The notes: generated from the letters alone by a model not told the origin. A stretch of 64,000 nucleotides of DNA from Aristolochia californica (GCA_029961685.1 JARWKL010000003.1:12447282-12511281), one strand, 5' to 3'; counted from the stretch's first letter, positions 33,181 to 43,458 are shown. Made by a program: numbers and translations.

Positions 33181-33560
33181 CAATTGGATACAATGATCAC
33201 AATGTCGGATAGGCGGAAGTGCAGTATGGGCCTGAAAAATGTCACCAAATTTTCCTGGACTTGAATTTCTTGAAGAGTACATGGCGTGGGAGCATGTGTG
33301 CCATGAAGTCTTGGTGAGCACCTTGAAATCCCACAAGATAGGCCCCAACGTTTGAAGCCATTTAATGCCCAGTACCAAGTCAAACCCAGCCAGGGGAATG
33401 ACCAAAAAATCTGATACGAATGAATGCCCTTCAATACAAAATTCTGTTGCGAGAGAAATGCCTGCAGTTGAAATTTTTGCCCCATTAGCCACTGAGACTG
33501 AGATGCCTGTGTTATTTTAATCAGCAACCCAAGCTATTGTGCGGCTGGCTCACAAGATTG
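33181..33560 (-). pseudogene. G1 protease region
   Basis: Open text ISVSVANGAKI-like, TEFCIEGHSFVSDFLVIPL and LVLGIKWLQTLGPILWDFK is the C-terminal half of a gypsy aspartic protease. The DSGS active-site segment is not recognisable upstream (33540-33600), so the key Asp is lost or in a shifted frame. Confidence 0.8.
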
Positions 33561-33596
33561 TGTAAACTTGCATTGTGTTGGAGCTATGCATGCCAG

Positions 33597-34620
33597 TCAT
33601 AGCATGGAGGAAAATGGCTGGTTCATCCTATTCGGCCTCAACACTGTCTTCCAACGGTGGATCTTCCTCTGTGTCATCCAATACCTCCAACTAGAATAAA
33701 TGTTTGCATTGGTGACCCTTGACATATTGTTCATCACAGTTATAACACAACCCCTTGGCTCGTCGTTGTTCCATCTCAGGTCTAGATAGGTGACGAATGT
33801 ATTGGGCTGGAGGCGTGGAAGGAGAATTGTCACCACGTGGTGCTGAATTTTGCCCAGAGCGTGGAGTCCCTGAATAGGATGATTGGGCAATGGTGGGTGC
33901 CCTGCTTGGCCAAGACGGTCATCTGACCAGAGACTCCTTGAGTACACGCTGTTTGGCATCTATAGTCCTGGCAAGGTTCATAGCATGGGCCAGGTCTTGA
34001 GGGTCATGCAATTCTACTTCCAGATGCAAGGCCTATGTCAACCCAATAGTAAATGGATTAACATACTGCGATGGAGGCAAAAACTGACCGGCGCGGGGTA
34101 GACATTCCTGAAAGTGTTTTTGATACAATTCAATAGTTCCAGTTTGTTTCAAATTCACCAGATCCCCCAAAGGGTTGCTACGGGCAGGAGGACCAAACCT
34201 CAACATGCAATATTCTTTAAATAAATCCCAATCATGAACATGATGCTCCGAATTAAATTGGTGGTACCATAGGAGCACTTCATCGAGCATATGGAAGGCC
34301 GCTAAATGGACCCGGTCATCAGCATGTGTTCTTTGATTGTAAAGAACTGGTCACAGTGGTGTAACCAGATCAAGGGATCCTTAGACCCGTCATAGGTAGG
34401 AAAGTCAAGCTTGGCATACCTGGGCACCATATTTTGGCCTGGTGCGTGGGGTCCCATGGCTGTGGGAGGTTGTTGGCGTAGGTGTGGTGGAAGTGGGGGC
34501 GGTTGGGGAGGGAGGTGCTCGGCCAGAAGCGTGGAACTTCCCGGTGGTGTAGGGCCTCGAGCAAAGACTTCCTCCACTCGTCGGAGGAGGTGTTGCAGAT
34601 ATCACTCATGGCGGAAATTG
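33597..34620 (-). pseudogene. G1 gag
   Basis: The N-terminal part (34577-34302) is Pro-rich. The capsid-like retrotransposon gag domain follows with KLDFPTYDGSKDPLIWLHHC, LLWYHQFNSEHHVHDWDLFK, FGPPARSNPLGDLVNLKQTG and FQECLPRAGQFL (to 34033). A zinc knuckle CYNCDEQYVKGHQC near 33740 has gypsy-type spacing. Frameshifts near 34300 and stops around 34020 and 33600 break it. Confidence 0.88.
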
Positions 34621-34712
34621 CAGACGATTTCTATTTTCCTCCACAGTCTGCTGCAATTCCTCCATGAATTGACGCAAATCACTCTGGAAAGAGGAATCCC
34701 CAAGGGTGGTCT

Positions 34713-34724
34713 TGTCTGATACCA
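34713..34724 (-). other. Primer-binding site of G1
   Basis: The minus strand reads TGGTATCAGACA three bases after the LTR end, 10 of 12 matches to the initiator tRNA-Met complement. Confidence 0.82.
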
Positions 34725-34727
34725 AGT

Positions 34728-35106
34728 TGTTAGGATCTGCCCTTGCCATGGATCTCGTCACCCTTCTTTCTCCTCTTTCCTCCAGATTTGCCATCGACAA
34801 AGAGGTGAGCTTTCTATGCTTAGTGCATGCAATGATTTGGGAACGAATTGAGCCTTGAAGGAGGTTCGACCTTAGACCTCAGAAAGGGAGAATCCGACCT
34901 TTAATCTATTTTTGATTTCAATGTTTGCCTTTCATTCAAGCGCCTTCTCCCATATAAAGAGGATTAGGGACTCAAATAACCAGCCCAAACCGAGGGGCAC
35001 AAGGTTTACGAGAATTACAATTAAACCAACATAATACCTACAAGGAAATTACATAAATTAATTCATACGTCTGTTTATTACCCGAGATGCTATGGAGACC
35101 ATAATA
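34728..35106 (-). repeat. 5' LTR of G1
   Basis: 379 bp; pairs with 30092-30468. Its outer end reads CCATAATA on the plus strand where the other copy has CCATAACA, a single change in the terminal inverted dinucleotide. Confidence 0.93.
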
Positions 35107-35111
35107 GGGCT

Positions 35112-35362
35112 CAAGGCCCACATGCCCACACGGTGATGACGTTATGGTATATAAAGAGTCATCTCATAAAGATAACATTGATATAATTAGTTTAAGTTTT
35201 TTGGGTATTATTGTAATATTATAATCTTATTCATCAATAAATTGATCCTCAAGGAGAGAGTTAGGACATCAGTCCATAACTTCTTTATTTTCCTATTTTC
35301 TCCCAATGAGTCCCACTCTCTTTTCACCATGAGCTAAATCCATGGAGTTCTGAAAATCAACA
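35112..35362 (+). repeat. D2 5' LTR, second part
   Basis: It runs from CAAGGCCCACATGCCC to TTCTGAAAATCAACA, with a TATA-like box (tataaagag) near 35150. Together with 29985-30091 it gives an LTR of about 360 bp. Confidence 0.85.
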
Positions 35363-35374
35363 TGGTATCAGAGC
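35363..35374 (+). other. Primer-binding site of D2, perfect match
   Basis: TGGTATCAGAGC, identical to the plant initiator tRNA-Met complement. It is the only exact copy among the primer-binding sites listed here. Confidence 0.92.
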
Positions 35375-36246
35375 TTTGATTTTCAGGACACGTAGCTATG
35401 GTTTTTTTAGAATTCCCAGTTTTTATATTGGGTGTGTGCCTTTGTGTCATCTCTTTGTTTTTTTCTTTCTTAATATTCTCAACATGAAATTTATTTTACA
35501 GATAGCTAGTCCATGAATTTTGTTTTTTCTCTACTTTGTTTGAAGTCTGGGTTGTAGAGAAAATGAATTGTCCACCCTAACTGAGATGAAAATGGGAATT
35601 TACTAGTCACTCAATATGGTTTGTGCAAGTACAAAGACCATTAGACCTTATATATGCAAGAAATACCAAAGAACTCCTCTCATGGTCAACTTCCTAGAAT
35701 AGTATTACAACTCAATAACTTATTACTCGGTATACAAATCAAAAAATTGAAATCAAGAGGAGCGGTGTGGCGGCGTCTAGAGGAAGACCTTCGGGAACTC
35801 TAATGATGAAGTGCTTGTTGATGATGATGATGTTGAGCATTCTCTATCATGGTCAGGATGGTTTCGATGCCCCATGGTTCTGGCATTGATGCTGCCAAAG
35901 TTCCAAAGAAAGTGTTGAAGTTCGTGGGTATCTTCCTGGTTGGCATGCTTTGTTAATCCACCATTAATAGTGGAAATTTCATCATAATTGGCTTCTATTG
36001 TTGGTATCTAGTACTCCACATTTGTATCCACCCTGTATGCTGATAATCCGAGTCATATAACTATTACTGGTTGAAAGATTTATCCAACGAATCAATGTCT
36101 TTCCAGCAATAGAGACAATTGGCATCTTCGCTTTGCTGGAGTGATTTATTTCTGGAAAGTTGTTGTCAATGACCCATCCAACATCCAACATTTTTTCCAC
36201 TACTACCTCTCTTAAATCGTCTCTGCCAGCTGGTTTATTTCAGGAA
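35375..36246 (+). other. D2 interior, first part
   Basis: The leader (ttgattttcaggacacgtagc) matches the leaders at 790 and in D1. The rest has no coding motif. A weak run of GATGATGATGATG lies near 35820. Confidence 0.5.
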
Positions 36247-36688
36247 TGTTGAATTTATGGAAAAGAGAAATACTTCATTGACTTCATTAACTTATTATAA
36301 TCAGAGTACAAGAACTTCTATTTATAATAGAGGAAGGTAGTAGAGTCCAATTACAATAAAACTACCTTTGTCCCAATTACACCCAAACTCTAACACTTAA
36401 GATAAGTGTAAGCATAATTAAATAACTCAATATAGATAAAAGACACATATATCTCAAACTAAAACTCTTCTAGGATGTGACTATAAGATAAAGATACCTT
36501 TGTGAGCCCTTCTTGATCTTCCAACTTATGTGATAAGGATGCCATCTCGTGGTAATCATGGTGGGTCCTACTTCTTATGGGCTTGGGCCCATCTTGTGGG
36601 CCTTCTTTGGTCATGTGACCCATCTTATAATACTCTTAGATATGTGAGTTTTCCTTGGCCGTGTGGGCTTGGACCCTATCTTTCAACA
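36247..36688 (-). repeat. Solo LTR in D2
   Basis: On the minus strand it begins TGTTGAAAGATAGGGTCC and ends CCATAAATTCAACA (442 bp). A TATA box region (tctattataaatagaag on the minus strand) is near 36325. Flanks aggaa (36242-36246) and gggaa (36689-36693) fit a target duplication with one change. It looks like a hybrid: its start is D-like (CCAAGCCCACACGG), its middle and end are A-like. Confidence 0.85.
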
Positions 36689-36693
36689 GGGAA

Positions 36694-38048
36694 GAATGCC
36701 AAGTTGGGCAAGATTATCTCATGTTTGCAGAATTGATTTGTATTCGGGAAGTTCTCGGGATTGATCTCCCATGCATTGGCTGGAACAGCTGATCCTTTGC
36801 TGGCGTTTTCCCATCTCTAGCTCACATCTTTGTTGGAAATGAATTGGATAAATTTTCCTAGTATTTTTCGACTGTGTTGCTAGCTATTCCGAGTTTTCGT
36901 TGGCTGGTTTACTGAGCTAGTTTTGATCCCACTCTATTCAGAAGTGAGAGGCGCAGGGAAGACAATGACTTTCTGAATTAAAATGCCAAGTTAGGTCCTA
37001 TTGATTTTAATCCAATGAACCAGTGCTTTTAATCAGCCGAGCGACTAGAACCGAGTCTGTTTTGTTTTGCCCGGATTAACCCAGCGAGCGGGTGGCCAGA
37101 CTGACTCTAATCCGCTAGGGTTAACCAAGCAGGTTGGGTCAACTTGGATCAAGTCAACTTGAACCCGGGTCAACTCGACAACCTGCTTGCTTATTGCCTA
37201 TGTTATACAAGCCCGGGTGCTGCGTTTGATACCTATTTCTTCTACGACTCGGCTATATTGGTTAGGTATCTGACTTGGCTCAACTCGGTCCTTTTCCCTT
37301 GCTGGATTATTATCTTGGATTATCACTTGGTTACAACATTTTATGTGGCCCAATTTCCTTATTAAGTGATGGACTATCTGTGGATTATTTTATGGGCCAT
37401 TTTTAAAGATTTTCATTCTTTGGTACGTGTTATTTGGGCCCAGACCTATTTTTTGTTGTTGCTATTTTGTCTCTCTGATTGAGACATTATTATTGAAGGA
37501 GGACTTCTCTATTGCTGATTGTTGTCAGCATTGGTTATTCTTATGAAGAAGAAAGCACATGGTGGCCCCCACATCTTATCTTTGTTGATTACGTTTTTCC
37601 CCCCTTATTTGGTATTTTTTCTCCTCCTATTTGAGAGTTGCTACCTTGTGTTGGGACACCGTGATGGAGGAGCTTATTAGTAAACTTATGAGTATGCTCA
37701 ACATCCAACATGAGTCAAATAATTTATTCACCCAAGAGGTTTCTTTTAGGTACCTTGAAAAAGTGGTTAGACTATGTGCCCAATAGTATGGCTACTTTTT
37801 CCTATGTGAAATTGAGCGAAAAGTATGTTTGACTATGACCATTTGACTAGAGTATGGAGTGATGTCTTGCAGCTAGGAGTGATTTTACTCTTTCTTATAT
37901 TAGGCCAACTGGGTATCTTGGTAAAGAACAAACAGAGGGGGAGTGTTGAAGATATGATAGAATGCCATTTTATACGGGAATATCCTGTACACCATTTGCA
38001 GTGAGATGGGCGTTCACGATGTTCTCTCACCCCCAAATTTAGGGGCAG
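36694..38048 (+). other. D2 interior, second part, with shared module and fossil RNase H tail
   Basis: 36900-37300 has repeated CAACTCGG and GACTCGG words that match D1 25430-25590 in reverse. 37600-37685 holds the single minisatellite-like unit (GTGATGGAGGAGCTTATTAG). 37690-37935 is the module shared with K and D1. After a PPT-like GAGGGGGAGTGTTGAAGAT, 37960-38048 reads GCCATTTTATACGGG, then CACCATTTGCAG and GATGTTCTCTCACCCC, the collapsed end of a copia RNase H gene. The true polypurine tract TTTAGGGGCAG precedes the 3' LTR. Confidence 0.6.
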
Positions 38049-38144
38049 TGTTGGAAGATGGGCCTAAGCCCAAGTGACCAAGGAAGGCCCACACGTCCAA
38101 GTGTTTTAGAAGATGGGCTCAAGCCCACAAGACCAAGGAATGTT
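38049..38144 (+). repeat. D2 3' LTR, truncated
   Basis: TGTTGGAAGATGGGCC through GACCAAGGAA matches the D1 LTR start, then the B1 LTR begins. Confidence 0.82.
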
Positions 38145-38193
38145 TGTTAGGAATTATACGCCCTAATTCCAAACTAACGAGAGCAATAATAAT

Positions 38194-38794
38194 TGTTACA
38201 ATGTGGACCCCCCATGGCTACACGAGCTGGTGAGACCCACTATGAGGTCGAGAGATGTCAACAAGGGCCCTCATACAAGTTAGCTCGAGCTAGGAGACAA
38301 GAAACATGAGCTTGAATTACATAAAAGATTTGAAGATCAAGTCGGATCCACAAAGATACCACGAGCTGGTATCCCTATCTACATGACCAGGAAGATCACG
38401 TGGGACCCACAAAGATAAGACCACTAGCTGGATTTCTATCTTGGTTCACATGCTTAAAGAAGAGTAAGAAGTTGAGTTAAATTAGTCTCTTAAATAGATA
38501 ATGTAATCTTATCATGATAGGCCTATCTTACAAAATTCTAGTTGGAATGTAATTAGGAGTCTTAAGATTACTTGTACATGGACTCTATCACCTCCTCAAC
38601 TATAAATAGAGGTGATTGTAACTTGGTAATCAATCAAGCAAGTCTCTTAGTTCCTCTTCTCTTGTGTGAAGTTCTCTCTCTCCAAACCTTTTTTATTTTT
38701 TCATCTTCTCTCTCAACCTGAGAGTCTTTCTTGTTTTTTTTCTTTTCTCTCTCCCCTTGTTCAACGTATTATTCATGGGGTCCTAAATTCAACA
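38194..38794 (+). repeat. Solo A LTR in the B1 LTR
   Basis: TGTTACAATGTGGACCCC to CTAAATTCAACA (601 bp). Exact target duplication ataat (38189-38193 and 38795-38799). TATA box CTATAAATAG near 38600. Confidence 0.93.
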
Positions 38795-38948
38795 ATAATA
38801 ATCGCGTAAGAAAGAAAAAACAAGAACAGAAAAACACAACAAGATTGATACAGGTTCGCCTCAAGGTGAGACTACGTCCTATCTTCCGTCTCTACAATAA
38901 TCCACTATGAAGATGAAATAGTTTACATGAGAAATCACTCACACTTAC

Positions 38949-39396
38949 TGTTAAGTTGGGTCCATGGACCATCCCAAAATGACTAGCCAACTTAGGAAAC
39001 CTCTTTCCTAGCTAATAAACTCAAGATCTTTGTACTCGCTAATCTATGTAGGACTATTCCTTAACACTCCCCTCACGTGTAGGCTCTCTTTTGTCGCTTT
39101 ACAAGTGGATAATTTAGTTGTAGGCCCTCTTTTGTGGCTCTACAAGTGGATAATTTTAGGTGTAGGCCCTCTTTTGTGGCTCTACAAGTGGATAATTTAG
39201 GTGTAAGCTCTCTTTTGTGGCTCTACAAGTGAATAATTTTAAGTGTAGGCCCACATATGAGCACCCATTCTAATACCATATTAAGTTGGGTCCAAGGCCC
39301 ATCCCAAAATGACTAACCAACTTAGGAAACCTCTTTTCCAGCTAATAAAATCAAGATCTTTGCACTCACTAATCTATGTGGGACTATTCCTTAACA
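38949..39396 (-). mobile_element. T2: TRIM element with an internal 42-bp tandem array
   Basis: 448 bp in total. Terminal repeats of 118 bp (38949-39066 and 39279-39396) differ at 10 positions by my count. Exact target duplication cttac (38944-38948 and 39397-39401). The 212-bp interior has a primer-binding site next to one repeat (minus strand TGGTATTAGAAT, 39267-39278) and a purine tract GTGAGGGGAG next to the other (39067-39076). There is no coding capacity. Four tandem units of 41-42 bp fill most of the interior. The LTR has the AGTCCCACAT-like word known from plant TRIMs. Confidence 0.9.
39078..39243 (-). repeat. Four 41-42 bp tandem units inside T2
   Basis: Units begin TGTARGC at 39078, 39119, 39161 and 39202, each with CTCTTTTGTGGCTCTACAAG and an ATAATTTTAGG-like end. 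A partial fifth start lies at 39244. Confidence 0.92.
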
Positions 39397-39689
39397 CTTA
39401 CAAGTGTTTTTCTCTAACCTCTCTTGGGGGCTGCAACTTGTGATGCTCCTCGGATGATGAATGATGAAAAAACCCTAATAGAGGCACCCCAAATATAAAG
39501 AGAAAACTAGGGCAACAGTTTTATATGAGTGAAATTCCCAAACTACCCTCAATGAAACAACAGTCAATATATTGTGGACTCAACATACCAACTCAGTGTA
39601 AGGCATTGATTAGGCTCCACAACTTAACAATCTCCCACATGTAGACTAATCCATCATCAATGTCTCCTCTGTAGCGACAACAACTTCTC

Positions 39690-40549
39690 AATCCTCAGAG
39701 AGAAGTCCAACTGAAGTTTCACACGACTTCAATTTCTCAATCGTAACAGTCTTTGTTAACATATCAGCTGTATTTTGACTCCCCTGAATCTTCTCAAGTG
39801 CTAATACTCCATCCTCAAGAGCCAATCTAATGAAGTGATAACGCACCAGTATGTGCTTTGTTCTGGCATGCTACACATGGTTCTTTGCTAAATGAATAGC
39901 ACACCGAATGTCACAATACAACACATTCTTCCCATACTTGAGACCTAAATCTTCCAAGAAAGACTACAACCATACCATCTCTTTGCTAGATTTGGTCCCA
40001 ACGACATATTTTGCCTCAATAGTGGAAAGAGCAACTATCTTTTGTAGCTTAGAGACCCAACTAACTGCTGGACCACCCAATGTGTATACATATCCAGTAG
40101 TACTCTTCCTACCATCAATGTCTCCAGCCATGTTAGTATCTACAAAATCCTGCAATCCCAAGTCTAACTTTTTGAAACATAAAATTGAGTCTGTAGTGCC
40201 TCTCAAATACCTAAGAATCCAATTCAATGCTTCCCAATGTTGTTTACTAGGATTACTCATATATCTGCTCACAACTCCCACTGCATGAGGTATGTCTGGT
40301 CTAGTGCACACCATAAGATAGATGAGACTACTAATAGCAAAATAATAAGGCCCATTGGCCACGTGGGCTCGATCCTACTCTGTAGAAGGTGATTGCTCCT
40401 TAGATAGCCTAAAGTGACAAGCCAAAGGAGTACTCACAGTTTTTGCATCATTGATTTTGAATCTCCTCAACTCCTTCTTTACATATTCTTCTTGTGACAG
40501 TTTCAAGACATTAGTGTCCCTAGTAATCCTCATCCCAAGGATTTTTTTT
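39690..40549 (-). pseudogene. B1 RNase H and RT C-terminus
   Basis: Open 40362-39964: [59 protein letters not shown] and ALSTIEAKYVVGTKSSKEM. Then stops, and the tail AIHLAKNH, ARTKHILVRYHFIR and SQNTADMLTKTV (39930-39760). Upstream of 40370 the RT end reads ITRDTNVLKLSQEEYVKKEL and VSTPLACHFRLS. The A1 insertion interrupts it just before ILGMRITRD. Confidence 0.9.
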
Positions 40550-41186
40550 TGTTACAATGTGGGACCCACCATGGTGCTCGAGCTGGTGGGACCCACCATC
40601 AGGACGTGGGACATCAAGAAGAGTCCTAGAGGACATGGGACACCAAGAAGAGTCCTCTCCCAAAGCAAGCACGAGTTAAGGGATCAAGAAGCACAAGCTG
40701 AATTGAATTAGAAGACTTGAAGATCAAGTGGGACCCACAAATATCTCACGAGTTAGCACTCTTATCAAGGTGCGCTGGGAGATCATGAGGGGCCCACAAG
40801 GATAAGGCTACAAGCTGGCTTATCCCATATATTCACATAAATAATGAAGGACTCCTAGTTCAACTCAAGTTAGTCTTCCAGTAGTTTAGTTTGAATAGAC
40901 TTATATTAAAGAGTTAGAGTTGGAATGTAATAAGGATTGAATGACAAGTTGTATAAGGACTCTACCTCCTCCTCTAGTATAAATAGAGGTGTTGTAATTC
41001 AGAATTAATCAAGTCACACATTCAATCCCGGGTTGGTTTCTCTCTCTCTCTGTCTTTGCTTCGCGCAATCTCTTCTTCCCCTTTTATTTTTTCTTCTCTC
41101 TACCCGAGAGCTTTCCTTCCCTTTTTTTCTTTTTCTTTCTTCTTTCCCTTGTTCGGAATCATGAAAAAGGGATCCTAAATTCAACA
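40550..41186 (+). repeat. 5' LTR of A1
   Basis: 637 bp, TGTTACAATGTGGGACCC to CTAAATTCAACA. It retains the TATA box and the CT-rich leader. Confidence 0.94.
40978..40985 (+). promoter_or_regulatory. TATA box in the A1 5' LTR
   Basis: TATAAATA followed by GAGGTG, about 210 bp before the LTR end. The same TATAAATAGAGG word is in the A2 3' LTR (53323). It is absent from the A1 3' LTR because of a deletion. Confidence 0.75.
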
Positions 41187-41198
41187 TGGTACCAGAGA
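41187..41198 (+). other. Primer-binding site of A1
   Basis: TGGTACCAGAGA, 10 of 12 matches to the initiator tRNA-Met complement, abutting the LTR. Confidence 0.85.
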
Positions 41199-41656
41199 AA
41201 TATATTTAGGATCCCTCATCAAACGAATGCTCTAGAGAAGTAATGATCAACACCACTCAAAGAAGGCTCTTGTATGAAGAAAGAACACAAGCAGAGAGAT
41301 AAGTGTTAAAAAATATTTTTTTATGCTAGTGGTCTTCGAATTTAGATGATGATTCAAGGATGAATATGTGAATACTTTCATCTTATTATGTTATGGATAT
41401 GCATGCCCCTCTATCTAGAAGGAGCTATCAAAACAGTTTTATCAGTTTGAAAATTCTGTTTGCCGAGACCAGTCCATACTCAGATTATTGAATTTTTTTT
41501 TTGTGGGATAAGAGTTCCCTGATTTAGAATATTTCTATTGAAACTCTTATGAGTAGGTTTTTTGGAAAAAAAATTATTATTTAGCATTGATGCTATATTC
41601 ACATATATCGAGTTAATTTAACAAGTGCTACTTGGTTTTTTGAAGAAGAACCTATC

Positions 41657-42600
41657 ATGGCTGATGAAAATATGAATATCAAAGGTGATATACTGAGAAT
41701 CACCACCATACCCTTATGTGGGGTATCAAATTTTATGAGTTGGTCCACCTCGGTTAGGAGGTTTCTCATAACCAAAGACCTACTTGGTCACCTCACTACC
41801 CGAGGACCACCTGTTGATGAAGATGATATTTTTTATATGAAATGGATGAAGCATGATACTTTGGTAATTGGTTGGCTAATAAATAGCATGGAAGAACATG
41901 TCTCTAGTAATGTTATTCATCTTGACACTGCTAAATAGATTTTGGAGACATGTACTAAACTATATTAATGCCATGATACATTGCATAGACCCTATCATAT
42001 TCTCCATAGAATGTTGAATACTAAACAAGGAGAAAATATTCATGAGTAGTTGGCACGGTTTAGAGGCTTTCTTCAAGAGTGGAAGTTAGCTCAGCCCTCC
42101 ACCACTGATATTTCTGTCCAAGACAAACAAAAGGAAGCATTAATTACAACTATTTTTCTTGCAAATATTAAACCTCATCTTGAGATTGCCAAGACTCAAC
42201 TGTTGAGTGCTTCTGCTGTCCAAAAGTTTGATGATGTGTGTGCAACATTACTTCTCATTCTAGACACTTCTTCCTCTACTACTGATGTATCATCCGCTAT
42301 GTATTCTGATCATAGAGGATCATCCTCTGACCGCGGTCGAGGCTGAGGAAGAGGTTATAGAGGGGGCAGAGGAAGAGGTGAAAGGACTAGTACTGGCAGA
42401 ACATATGATATTAAATGTGCTCATTGTAAATTTCATTGCCACACTATAGACTAGTGTCGTTCGCACTTACTATGGTAAATATGGCCACTATAAAGAAATA
42501 CACTATAAAGCTAATGACAAGTCAGAATTGACAAGGGCTAATCAAGCCCTTATGAGTGATGCACAAGAAGACCATCCCACAACATCAGGTGTATAGAAAA
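41657..42600 (+). pseudogene. A1 gag with two zinc knuckles
   Basis: ATG 41657 opens MADENMNIKGDILRITTIPL, then GVSNFMSWSTSVRRFLITKD and a stop at 41937. A second open part (42050-42346) carries EWKLAQPSTTDISVQDKQKE and a Gly/Arg-rich end. Then come two knuckle blocks near 42417 (CAHCKFHCHTID, a stop, then C) and 42468 (TYYGKYGHYKEIHYK, two Cys positions lost). A2 keeps better copies of both. Gag would form the particle and bind RNA. Confidence 0.9.
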
Positions 42601-43064
42601 ATTTTACTGATGAAGAGTATGAGCTATTTCAAAAAATGAAGACCATGCTGGATTCTTCTCCTAGTTCTTCTGCAACTACTTTTGCCACTACTGCTTTAGG
42701 TATGCTATCTGCCTCATCTTCATCCTGGATAATTGGTTCAGGAGCCTCCGAGCATCTTACAGGTAACAAAACTTTATTGCATTCTCTATCTCCAAGTCTT
42801 TCACACAAGTTTGTTACCACAGCTGATGGTTCTCAAACCAAAGTCCAAGGAAAAGGTTTTACTTATGTCACCCCATCACTTTCGCTCACTAACATTCTTT
42901 TTGTTCCTACTTTTCCTTTGAATTTACTATCTGTTAGTCAGCTTACAAAATATTTTAGTTGCTCGGTCACCTTCTCACCTACTTCATGTGTTTTTCAAGA
43001 TATTATAAAGAAGCAGGTGATTGGTGGAGGCCATGAACAAGGGGGGCTTTACTACTTGGACGTG
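42601..43064 (+). pseudogene. A1 protease
   Basis: Open frame through SSSWIIGSGASEHLTGNKTL: the catalytic Asp of DSGA is Gly. It continues KFVTTADGSQTKVQGKG, SLSLTNILFVPTFPLNLLSV and GGGHEQGGLYYLDV, where T1 interrupts. Apart from the active site it is almost intact. Confidence 0.9.
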
Positions 43065-43458
43065 TGTTATGCACCTACCCAATACTACCCAAAAGACCGG
43101 CCTGTTAGGTGCAGAAGACATAGGTACATAACCCAGGACCATAACATCACACCCACGCTCGCGAGAGCCGACGTCCATGGTGGCCCACTTGCGACGGCCC
43201 ACTCTAGCGATGGCCCATGGTGCGGGAACACACTCAGGTCACCCCTTCCACCTTTTCAGCGGTGGCCCATTGGTGCGGGAAGCACACTCTGGTCACCCCT
43301 TCTACTAGGTCACCCCCTCCACAGTCACCCCCTCCGAGTTTCGAACTCATGATGTAGCGCTAGCTTTGATACCAAATGTTATGCACCTAGCCAATACTAC
43401 CCAAAAGACCGGCCTGTTAGGAGCGAAAGACATAGGTACATAACCCAAGACCATAACA
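43065..43458 (-). mobile_element. T1: TRIM element inside A1
   Basis: 394 bp with 82-bp terminal repeats (43065-43146 and 43377-43458) differing at 5 positions by my count. Flanks acgtg (43060-43064) and atgtg (43459-43463) fit a target duplication with one C-to-T change. The primer-binding site on the minus strand reads TGGTATCAAAGC (43363-43374), two bases from the repeat. The 230-bp interior is GC-richer than anything around it, has two copies of a 52-bp segment (43211 and 43263, TGGCCCATKGTGCGGG type) and repeated GGTCACCCC words. No coding capacity. Confidence 0.92.

Larger units (their letters stand above)
30092..35106 (-). mobile_element. G1: full-length Reina-like Ty3/gypsy chromovirus
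   Basis: 5,015 bp on the minus strand with LTRs of 377 and 379 bp (30092-30468 and 34728-35106). The exact target duplication gggct is at 30087-30091 and 35107-35111. Minus-strand order is gag, zinc knuckle, PR, RT, RNase H, INT with a chromodomain-like end: the gypsy order. Size and LTR length fit the Reina lineage. Long open stretches remain (220, 246 and 186 codons), but there are internal stops, and the RT catalytic pair is altered. Confidence 0.95.
29985..38144 (+). mobile_element. D2: non-autonomous LTR element split by G1 and cut by B1
   Basis: The 5' LTR is in two parts (29985-30091 and 35112-35362) around gypsy G1. A perfect primer-binding site follows, then about 2.7 kb of interior including a solo LTR (36247-36688). 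The 3' LTR starts at 38049 and is cut after about 96 bp by the B1 LTR. The interior is homologous to D1 on the other strand. No gag or pol is visible apart from the fossil RNase H tail. The missing rest of the 3' LTR should lie beyond B1, but I do not find it in the window. Confidence 0.88.
38145..39629 (-). repeat. 3' LTR of B1 (E LTR), enlarged by two insertions
   Basis: It starts TGTTAGGAATTATACGCC and ends CTCCACAACTTAACA on the plus strand. Removing the solo A LTR with one ataat and T2 with one cttac leaves an E LTR of normal size (about 430 bp). Confidence 0.9.

Noticed and set aside
35363..35374. TGGTATCAGAGC as part of a tRNA gene
   Set aside because: It is the complement of a tRNA 3' end next to an LTR; no tRNA arms or promoter boxes surround it.
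39078..39243. Regular 42-bp repeats resembling a CRISPR array
   Set aside because: The units abut without unique spacers and lie inside a TRIM with LTRs, PBS and target duplication, in a plant genome.
43147..43376. GC-rich TRIM interior as a possible 5S-derived (Cassandra-type) element
   Set aside because: No 5S promoter boxes are recognisable, and in Cassandra the 5S sequence is in the LTR rather than in the interior.
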